From positions 9,830,704 to 9,894,703 of the forward strand of contig CM037869.1 in NCBI GenBank assembly GCA_021292105.1: a stretch of 64,000 nt of DNA, read 5' to 3'. The notes under the pieces were generated by a model that worked only from the letters and a program-made list of their open reading frames with translations, did no database searches and was not told the DNA's origin. Source of the stretch: Anadara kagoshimensis. Its lineage: Eukaryota > Mollusca > Bivalvia > Arcoida > Arcidae. A program made the position numbers and the translations under genes. Positions 28,601-40,600 of the stretch are shown here, one piece after another (the stretch's first letter is position 1; every line of letters begins with the position of its first letter).

Positions 28601-31600
28601 TTAATTTGTTTTACCGTAATAATTGGACATTTGCCGGAATAATGAAATTTTTACCGGAATAATCAGACAAGTTACCGTAATAATCAGACACTTGCCGGAA
28701 TTTTTAGAATCCGTAAAATTTACCGTAAAAATAGTCTTATTATTCCGGATTTTGACCAATTATTCCGGATTTTGTCCGATTATTTCAGATTTGGTCTAAA
28801 AATTCCGGAATTGATCTAAATATTCCGGATTTTCGCAAAGATTACGGAAAGTGTCTTACTATTCCGGAATTTCGCAATTATTCCGGTAAAACCCCCTTCT
28901 AGTGTAATCCACCTGAACAATTGTGCCTGTGTACTTTTGGAGAAAAGGGTCTGACAAAATATTTGCCAAAAAAATTGGAGTAAACACTACATGTACATGC
29001 CGCTTACTTTTGTTTATGACTTTATAGTAGTCAGTGTCCCAAATTACCGTAGGCTGAAACTCAAGTCAACATGGACACCTACTTTCTGTTGTGTTTTCTA
29101 TAAGAACATTTAATAGAATTTTCCAAATTTAAGTCTGACAATAATGTTACTGCAGTTTGACTTAAATCTGACTGAAAAAGTAAAGGGCTGATTAAAAAGT
29201 TACAGGTTTCACTGAAAATTTACAGGCCTGACTCAAAAATAATGGGTCTGACTGAAATGATTCAGGTCTTGGACCTGTGGACTGGTCTAAATTTAACACT
29301 GTACTAGTGTAGCAATTTACATTATACCTTTTGCATGTAAAAACAAAACCCAGCACAGTGTCTTCCTATGTTCCACTCCTTCTGTCTGTGGTACGGGTAT
29401 GGAGGAATCACTGTAAGATTAAAGTAGGATTGTATTACATACATAAGGTAAGAGGTATTCATGTTTACTGGAGAATGTACGATATTAACAACAGTCAACA
29501 TGATAACATGTACTGCAAAAGGGTAAAAAAGAATACCTTATACGTAGGTGATCTGCATTCCTAGGCCTATTCCATCAAGAAAGTTTAACTAAATCAGACA
29601 TATAAGCAGATATTTTAACATTGACCAAATTGACCTGTGCCTGAAATAGATAATCCCGCCAACGGACGAAGCGGAGTAGTACGAAATCCATGTCCCAACA
29701 AATAAATATTTTCTGCTTAACTCAATCATCAATAGGAATGTCGTGTTAACATGTAGCTATTGTGCTATGTAACAGTAATTTTATTGTTATATAATTATTT
29801 GAACAATTACACATATATTATGGGATGACTTCAGTACTTATTTACAATTAAGTCTCACAGAAATATTGTGTATGGAAACTTTATCCAGTCCACAGTTAAA
29901 GGTGAAGTATACTCACTCTTTTTGTTCTTCTCTGAAGACAACTTTACACAACCTAAAAGAGTAAATATAATATAGCACTCATTTTGAAGACAATTGCTGC
30001 ATCATCAAGAGAAGTAAAACAGTAAATAGGTTTTAAATAGAGACTTGTTATCGGTGTGTCTATTTTATTTTAAGTCTGTATTCAGGATATACATTTTCAG
30101 ATCTTTTGGGTGGACATTGTCAAGTGGTACTGTCACTGGCTTTCCAAGTCGAAATTTGTGGGTTTCAAAACCTCACTTCTGGCTATACTAAGCTGCAAGA
30201 AGCTAATTATCAGAATAGTTTTTCAGATGAGACTCAAAACCAAGGTCCTAGTGCATACTATAGATGCCTCTAGAGTTTAAAGAAGAGTAGACCTGTGGCC
30301 ACTTCAGAGGAGACTTACAATTAGAAGTGATTGAAACAGACTGAGTAACACAAGCAATGTAACTTGCATGTAAATTAAAAATCAAATTTCAAGGTACAAA
30401 ATAGATGGTATTTCTCTTAACACAAACTTATCAATTTTACATGTAAATACAATCTATAAAACAAGCATTTTAATATAAGAGGTCAGTAACTATTCTCCAG
30501 TCATTTCAGTTTGCAAGTTTCCAAGAGACCCATCCCCTCAATTCAAGTGAAAGAATCTTGACTGGACCATGAACACATCATCACTATACTCCACTAAAAG
30601 TTACTGATCAATTATATAGACTGTGATAAGAAACTACATCATAAACATGACCAATATATGATAAAATATTGACTGTCATATAGAGTGATGAGGTTTTACA
30701 CCCCAGACAAGAATTTTCCACTTATATTGAGGCGGCCAGTTTAGGGATTGCCTAAGAAATCAGAGTACCTAGAGGAAAACCACAGATCTAACTTCAGCAA
30801 GCAAGCTGTCAATCATTCTTATTGGAAATCCTATATATTATATCATACCTTTCAAATGTGTGATATAGAGCAGACATTATACAGTATTTCTTCTCTAGGA
30901 ACTTTAGGTGGTATTTTACAGCTTCACTCAGACTTATCACACTTTCAACAACATGTAAACATTGAAACAGCGTTGTACACCTACATCGGAAAATATAGGT
31001 TATTGTTTTAACAAGTCTTACTACTGAAAATAATTTGAATTGTTATTAAAACAAAGATTCGTGATTCCCTGTCACTTGGCAGTGATTTTGTTTGCTTAAA
31101 ATAACTACCTAATAAAGGTAATTTTCCCTACGGAAAAATGACTCAAATTTCCCACTTGGTCCAGAAAAATCCCCCAAACAACAGTGGTGCACTGAAAATA
31201 TTAATCTAGCTGTCCTTATCCACAAAATACTCGATAGCATCAAAAATGTAGTGACTTTGCATTGAAGATACTGGTTATCGACAGCATATCATAAAGGAAT
31301 TTGCTAGATTTCAGAACTTCATTTTTCCCAATCTTGAAGGCACAGGTTAGTTTTCAAAAAATGTAACAAAATAACTGCTTGAACACATGACATCTGCTTT
31401 AAGTGACCTGAAAGCATGGTGTAAATGGATCACGAATATAACTATATAACTACGATATAAAGAAGCTATATTTATATTAAGGCTGAAACGTTTACAAAAT
31501 ATGTAAAAGTGTACACGATTGACAGTAAACGAAACGAAACCGTTTACACGGATGAATATTAGAACGCATGTAAAAAATGTAAACAATCATAATGCCAGGT

Positions 31601-34600
31601 ATTTAACATGGTACAGTTAAAGTAGTTAATCCTTTACTCTGTATTATAATCAATTTTTATTATTATTTTGTGATTAAATGCCATAAATTATCAAATTGGT
31701 CATTACAAAGAATGAAGGTTGGATTAAGAATCAACAGCGATGGACTTTCAGTTAGTCAATTTGTTTACCTGTGCAACTCATGCGTAACTAAATTACTGAC
31801 AAATCAACTTCCGATGGGTCTTCTCAAAGTAACATGAATTAAAACTCCAAATTATTTTTCAGTTTAATCAATGATTCTAACATAAAACAGTTTTATATTC
31901 AAAATCCAAACATTAATCCATATCAAATAAATTAATGGATGGAATTTAATCTTGTCACATTAATAATTTGATCGGCAAATTTATTACTAGCTGAATAGTT
32001 GCCGATTTTTTTAAACCTTCCCCCATCAGGTCTGGGTCAAAGGTCGCGCACACTTCTATGTACATTTCACCCATTTATCGGAGATTTATAGGCATTTATA
32101 ACTGTCTGGATTTAAACACTTTATTATTTGATTTGGTATCAACAGAACCATGTTTGAGATCATTAGCCATCACCTGTGCTACAACCCATGTAACTGAGTA
32201 CCATTTTACACAACAGACATAATATTTTAACTTTTGTTTTCCCGACACACCATCAGTCACTTCAAAATACTCCCCAATTTCAGACCTTCCGTTTTTCTTT
32301 AGTTATTTTCCAGACTCAATCAGTAATATGACAACTCAATGATTAAACAACAAAGTATTATGTAGCGATGGACTTTCAGTTAGTCAATTTGTTTACCTGT
32401 GCAACTCATGCGTAACTAAATTACTGACAAATCAACTTCCGATGGGTCTTCTCAAAGTAACATGAATTAAAACTCCAAATTATTTTTCAGTTTAATCAAT
32501 GATTCTAACATAAAACAGTTTTATATTCAAAATCCAAACATTAATCCATATCAAATAAATTAATGGATGGAATTTAATCTTGTCACATTAATAATTTGAT
32601 CGGCAAATTTATTACTAGCTGAATAGTTGCCGATTTTTTTAAACCTTCCCCCATCAGGTATGGGTCAAAGGTCGCGCACACTTCTATGTACATTTCACCC
32701 ATTTATCGGAGATTTATAGGCATTTATAACTGTCTGGATTTAAACACTTTATTATTTGATTTGGTATCAACAGAACCATGTTTGAGATCATTAGCCATCA
32801 CCTGTGCTACAACCCATGTAACTGAGTACCATTTTACACAACAGACATAATATTTTAACTTTTGTTTTCCCGACACACCATCAGTCACTTCAAAATACTC
32901 CCCAATTTCAGACCTTCCGTTTTTCTTTAGTTATTTTCCAGACTCAATCAGTAATATGACAACTCAATGATTAAACAACAAAGTATATTTTTATTGTTTT
33001 ATTTGACAATGAAAAGTAGATAAAAACGGAACAATGTATTTTATATTACACTTCATTAATGTAGTCCAATATGGCGGTCAAAGGTTACGTTTAACCGTTT
33101 ACTATTCTTGTAAACGTTTACAGGTCAAAATCGAAACTGTATCGTGTACACGTGTAAACGTTTCAGCCTTAATTTATATGTGTATTTGCTTTACAAGAAT
33201 TAACCAGGGATGAAGATTAGCAGGAGCCCAGTAGCCAATGGCTCCTAAAAATCAATCTGGGCCCCTAAATTTTTACAATTTTTACTATTCATTACTATTA
33301 TAACTTCTTTTTTTAAGTGAACTGGGCCCCTCAAAATAGTTAAGCTTCTACCCTGATTAACCAATAATAGAGTTGTTCTAATTCCTTGTTTTGGAGTCTG
33401 TTGTTGGATCTAATTGGATTCAGTAGTCTTTCTAAATAAATAATATGTTATAAATAATAGGAAAGAACTCAACCATCAACAGACTGAATCAACAAACAAG
33501 ATCTCGGGTCATCAACATCCTGATGACATTGTATCTTTACCAGAACAAGAGGCCCATGGGCCTTAACGCTCACCTGAGGAAGAGTACATATCTTATGCAG
33601 AGGTTCAATGGTCAATGACATTAATAAAAGAGAATATCAAAATTTTCAGCAGTAAGGGCAAATAATATGCAAGTATTTTTGCAAATTAATTATAATAATT
33701 ATTATATAAGTATGCTATATATAACATATTTAAAGTCTAGCTACAATATATTATTTATAAACAGCTAAAACATCTGTATATTAAAATGTGCATTAGGCCA
33801 ATACCTACAATATTCCAATATACATGCCTATACAAAGAGTTTATAGTTTTTGAGATAATAAACCATATAAGTATTCGTTTGTATCTATGACCTTGACCTT
33901 TGAACCTATGACCTTCATTCATATATCAAAATGATTGTTGTGCAAATGCCTACAATATTCCAATATACATGCCTATACAAAAAGTTTATAGTTTTTGAGA
34001 TAATTAACCATTTAAGTATTCGTTCAATTCTATGACCTTGACCTTTGAACCTATGACCTTCATTCATATATCAAAATGATCGTTAGGCCAATACATAACT
34101 TATTCCAATATACATGCCTATACAAAAAGTTTATAGTTTTTGAGATAATTAACCATTTAAGTATTCATTTGCATCTATGACCTTGACCTTTGAACCTATG
34201 ACTTTCATTCATATATCAAAATGATCGATAGGCCAATACCTACAATATTCTAATATACATGCCTATACAAAAAGTTTATTGTTTCTGAGATAATTAACCA
34301 TTTAAGTATTCATTTGCATCTATGACCTTGACCTTTGAACCTATGACTTTCATTCATATATCAAAATGATCGATAGGCCAATACCTACAATATTCTTATA
34401 TACATGCCTATACAAAAAGTTTATAGTTTCTGAGATAATTAACCATTTAAGTATTAGTTTGCATCTATGACCTTAACCTTTGAACCTATGAACTTCATTC
34501 ATATATCAAAATGATTGTTGTGCAACAGCCTACAATATTCTAATATACATGCCAATACAAAAAGTTTATAGTTTTTGAGATAATTACCCATTTAAATATT

Positions 34601-37600
34601 CGTTCACAGCTATGACCTTGACCTTTGAACCTATGACCTTCATTCATATATCAAAATGATTGTTAGGCCAATACCTACAATATTCCAATATACATGCCTA
34701 TACAAAAAGTTTATAGTTTTTGAGATAATTAACCATTTAAGTATTCGTTCAATTCTATGACCTTGATCTTTGAACCTATGACCTTCATTCATATATCAAA
34801 ATGATCATTAGGCCAATACCTACAATATTCCAATACACATGCCTATACAAAAAATTTATAGTTTTTGAGATAATTAACCATTTAAGTATTCGTTCGCGTC
34901 TATGACCTTGACCTTTGAACCTATGACCTTCATTCATATATCAAAATGATCGTTAGGCCAATACCTACAATATTCCAATATACATGCCTATACAAAAAGT
35001 TTATAGTTTTGCAGATAATTAACTATTTTGGTATTCTTGGACATCTGTGACCTTGACCTTTGAACCCATGACCCTGATCTATGTATCAAAATGATCGTCA
35101 TGTCAATACCTACAAATAACTGAAAATCCTACGCCATTATCACAAGAAATGTTAAAAAAATAGCTTTTTTTTTTAAAGGTCAAAAACTGGGACATGACCT
35201 TGACCTTCGACCTTGACATCAATTGAAAGAAAATTGCAAGACAAGATCAAAAGTGAAAACTCCATACAATTATCTTCAGTCGTTATGAAGTTATAACAAT
35301 AAATGTCTCATTTTAAAAATTACGTAATTTTATGCAAAAAACGCGTAACCTATTTTTCGTCTAATTTTCATGAAAAACACAATTTTAATGTTCCTAGGTA
35401 TGCTGAATCCAAATATCCAATCAAAATTTGCCTGCACCTTTTGGTTTCAGAGTAGAAGATTTTTTTTGTCTTTTTGCTATTTTTAGTAACAGCGGCCATC
35501 TTGTTGGGCGTGGCCAAACCCCGAACACAATTTTGAAAGGCTGTTACCCAGGCATGATAATCACCAAGTTTCATCAAATATGGCCCAGTAGTTTTGGAGG
35601 AGAAGATTAAAATGTAAAGTTTACACACGACGGACGACGCACGACGGACGACGGACGATGATAGATTGCAATAGCTCATCTGAGCCTTTGGCTCAGGTGA
35701 GCTAAAAACTTCTAATTAAACCACCACAAGTCTGTTAACTGTTGGGCTCTTTCCTATTATTTATAATTCATTTAGAGGAAGATACACACAAGTGGTGTTA
35801 TGATGATAAAATATGTATACCTCATTTGAGAATAAGTTAACAAATCTGTAACTGTGGCAACAGCTTGACCTAGATAACCACATTCTAACTGTGGGTCTGC
35901 AGGACCATAAGGCATCCTAAAAAATAAGGTAAATGAAAATATATATATTATCTCTACATGTAAAATTGTAAGCAACATTTACTGACTGAATCGTGTTGTG
36001 AAGATCAATTTGGTTTATTCAAGATTTCGATTGTTCCATGTGAAATATTTGAGGTAACTTGCAAATGTTGACTTATACTTTTTTCTCAGTTGTACAAGAA
36101 CATTACAAGCTTTATAAATCAATATACAATTTACGAATGAAATTGAGTTTTACATCTCCTTCATGTGAATGTCACCCAAGTTGAAACATTACCAGCTAAA
36201 CATTTATACTTATGAAATACCAGAATGAAACTAGAACAGTCTCTTGAGAGTCAAATTACTCCCCCCCGTCCCATTAACAAGGGTTTAAATATTTTCCTGC
36301 AACCTTGACCTTTGTAATGACCTTTGTTCAAGGTCATGAAACACCTTTCTACCATGAAGATTTATGACAGTAGTCCAAAGATATGAGATATGGTTTGTAC
36401 AGGATTTTACACAAACAGACATGGCAGTTCCTATATACCCTCTCAAACTAGTTTGCAGGTGGTATAAATAAGACAGAAGAGGGGATACTTTTATACCATC
36501 CTAATCAACATAGATGTTACATCTGTGTAATGTTATCCAACCTTTACCTACAGTCGTTAATCAACTTAAGTTACCTTGTGTCCACAACAGCTAGATATAC
36601 TGCAGAAACTATCAACTCTGTTTTAGGAATCTGCTGTAAAGGAAAAGTATAAGATATTTGAGATGAGTATATAGATCTTTTCCAGAAAAGACAGAGTTTC
36701 TATCTGTTACCAAATATTCGAACAGCCACAAATATTTGAAAGCTAAATTTGGTATTCACAAAAACAAAATTTAAGTAAATTTATATATGACCCTAAAATG
36801 CATTCCCATAGTCATCCATACAATTAGTTCCCCTGTTGCCTGAAGTGTGCTCTAGCACTAAACTTTAAAGATTACTAGGTTGAAATCACATTCAGACAAA
36901 TGTGGATGTGTGTTTGACAATTCCCTTTCAAACGGTTGTTTTTTTTCTCTGAGCATTCCAGTTTTCTCCACTAGAATTGTCAAATTAATCTAAATTAATT
37001 ACAAATTCAAAATTATAAAAAGCCAAATTTCCAAAATTTGTAAAAAAAAAAAAAATATAAAAAGACCCTTTTAAAGTATTTTTTCACAAATTTGGTAAAA
37101 TATGTTGCTTTTCAAAAGAATATCCCAGAAATTAGTAGCCAATGACTTTTTTGGCTACCGGGAATGAAAACTTAGCTTAACAATTGAAAGAAACTTGATT
37201 GGGGCATAAAAAAACATTACACACTCACGTCTCTATTTAATTCAATTATCAGCATTTTCTAAAGCAATATGTTTGCTATATGTGGCATTGCTAATAAAAA
37301 CTATATTTTATAGAATTCTGGTAAATGACCAAGCATTTAAGAATATCGGTGGTAACAAAATAGTTTTGCCATAAGCAGTACATTCTTAATATGCAAGTAC
37401 TATTTCTAAATAAATAAGTAAGGGAAGATGATGCAAGTTGTAAATGGACAAGTAGTCAAGAATGACCACAACTTAAATTAATGTACAGTCAAACCTGCCT
37501 TAAAGGTCACCATTATATGAAGAAAATCTGGTTTCAAAGGCCAGTAACATTTTCTTTCAATTGCTCTTTATTCATGTTATTTGAACCTACATATATAAAG

Positions 37601-40600
37601 GCAACCTACCTAAAAAGGCCACTTTGACTGCTTCCCTTGAGTGGCCTTTATTGACAGGTTTGAGTGTACAAAAAAAATAAATTCACTTCATCAACAAACC
37701 TTCAATTCTTCATCATCTTTACATTTCATTTGTGTATACACTGACCAAGATTTTTTCTTCACATCATCTGGTAAATTTAACCTTGTACATAACTGATCAA
37801 ACTCAGTATCTGTTACCGTGTCAACCGTATCCATGGCAACTGACAGAGATTCTGATTGGTCAGTAACAACAGGATGCCCTTCTTTCACACCATTCCTGTA
37901 AGAGTAAATAAGAATACAGACATTTTCAGAAGCAGATATCATACACCATGCATACTTAATTTTTTTACAATTCGACTTGTTCTAGGTTTATTATGTTTCC
38001 ATGGTCAATTACCTGCCACAATGGAAGGAAAATTCATTTCCTCAAAGCAAGGGTTACTGAGAAAATTTTATTATCTTGTGAAAATAAATTTTTACTTTTA
38101 TTTTGCAGACCAGGATTTTCATCTAAGATTAAAAAGCTTGATTTGTCAAGAAGCTAATTTAATGGTATTTATTTTCTCTTTTAAAATATTTTTAAATCTA
38201 TAATTTTCCATTTGTAAATAGATTATCCAAATGAAAAATCCTTTTCTAACAAACTGAAAAAAATATTTTCACAAGAACCATTTATAGCCAAATGGTATGA
38301 GGACCTTCACTTAAACTCAATGCATGTGTACTAAAACTCTAGATTATAAGCATTTACAATAATTTTATAATTTATAGTTGAAGACATGCCACACATAGTT
38401 ATGTTATTAACGTCATCATCCTCTTATACAGCAATTTTTTATGTTCATAAAATAATTATGACCTGGTAATAATATCCTTAATATTTCAATCAAATATTTA
38501 ATGGACTTGTTATCAACCTGATGCTGGTGGCACCCCTTTGGGATTATACCGGCAGGGATTTATCTGGGTCTTTTGGGAAAAGGCCCTAAACTAAAAATTG
38601 GGAAAAACTATCAACTTTTTGCTCATTTTGGGAAAACTTTGACATCATTTTTGTGCCATTAATGATTAAATCTAATGCTTTTAGTGTATTGAGTTGATTG
38701 AAGATTGAGAAAAGCAGCCACATTTATGACCAGACTTCAGCTATGTATCTGGTACAATTTTCTAATTGGGAATTTTCTCAGCCCATTTTGGGAAAAAATC
38801 AATGTTTTTCCATTGGGAATGGGGCCGAATTTCGGCCCTAAATAGGCCCTTGATAAATCCCTGACCGGATTACATTTAATCATCATGTTTACATTATCAG
38901 AGATGCAAACACTCTTTTTCAGGCCTTAGATAAAATTTTTAATACCACTTGGCACAGTGCCGAGTTGAATAAGAAAACTACTCAGCACTTGGAAATTTAA
39001 CTCGGTCACCATAAGTGTAAAAGATAATATTCGGAACATTGGTTGGATTTTACGTTACACTAAGTGATTTCCGAATGCGAAACGGTTTGCACATATGATA
39101 CAAACGTTCAAATGATTTTGTTGATTCACGCTTGTAACAGAACGACAAGATTTTGTACAAAAGGGCCTGGATCGTTACAATTGACCTCCTTATACAAGAT
39201 TTTCCTAGCCTACACTAAATTGTCTGTTGTTTATAAATTGTAACAAGCCCATGATGTATGTGTCTGATAAAGTTAACTCGGCACCGTGACAAGTGCAATA
39301 ACAACATCACTCGTCCCAGTACATATTTCACTCGTCAGGACGAGTGGACGAGTGAATAATCGAAGCCCTGTTTTTGTGTCATCAGTAAAACCAGATTATT
39401 TTTTCAGTAATTTGGGCAACTTGTTAGTAATGGTGACATATTCACGATCGGCTGACATCGAAGCCATCTTAAAACTATCATGCCATGGACACAATCATTC
39501 AGAACCAATCTGGCCATATGACAATGAAGAAGACAGAGAATTACTATTCAGAAATCTATATTATGCCATTTACAACTGGTTTTGGATGCCAGTTGAATGT
39601 TACAGTAGTTTCATATTGCTCAATAAAAGGAAGCAATCACTTTATTCTAAATTTTGTCATTTTGTTTTTTAACTAGCTGAAATAGGTAACTTTTAGAAGA
39701 ATTTCTCTGAAATAAGTAGCCAATGGTGACTTTGGCTTCCAGGAATGGATACAGAGATTTTTTTATTTCTATAACATTTAATATCACTGAATCTGTAATT
39801 ATGCGGCAGTTTGTACATTCAGATAATATCATATTTATTAAATTGAACCATATGAAGAAGCCAATAACTATCTCAGTATTGGAAAGATGTAGCGGTCCGG
39901 GTAGCTCAGTTGGTATGTACAGCACCTGCCTATCATGAAGGAGGTTATAGGTTATGATCCCCAGTCCAACTCTGCATTTTTTCCTTCTTCCTGTTAGTGT
40001 TACAGTTTGATACCCAGTGTGGTCCTTAGAAGTGGTAGACTGACAATTGTGGACCAAATTAGTCCATCCAAGGAAATCCAGGGGTTCAAAATTCAGTGTC
40101 CAAGGTCCTGGACCTTTTGATTATAAATTGGGACCCTTGAATATTAACTGTAAAAGTATGACTGACCTGTCTGGTTGTTTACCAGGATAATACTGTTTTT
40201 CTATACTATAACATAATTGCACATGGACCTTTTAGTGTACTTTATGCTGAACCTGTCAGTAATACTGACAAAATGTCCCATGCCTTCCATTACAAAACAT
40301 AATTTTGAACCCCTAGGAATTTGTGTAAGATTTCCAACATGGAATAAGGGGAAACCCAAAGAGTAACTGGGGGAAAAGAGGTCTGGGTAATACAGTTGGT
40401 ACAGTACTTGACCACAATTCGGAAGGCTCTGGGTTTAATGCTGTCCGACCCTGCTACAACTGACTGGGTGCATGGGTTAAGCTTAAGTTCATTCATTTAT
40501 TTTTATGTTTCTCAATCTGTTTCCATCGCTTCTAATTGTAAGTGTCCTCTGTAGTGGCCACATATGGCTTCTCTTTTTTAAACTCTAAACAGGTGTCTTT

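Noticed and set aside
31736-32986. Pair of solo LTRs
   Set aside because: The 623-bp blocks have no TG...CA ends or own target duplications, and both lie inside hAT-type termini.
39888-39975. tRNA gene
   Set aside because: The A box is good, but the B box and arm spacing are broken and SINE-type sequence follows.
39286-40057. Overlapping 128- and 136-residue frames on both strands
   Set aside because: They cover a CAGG-ended transposon end and a SINE in RB1 intron 1. Composition is not protein-like.
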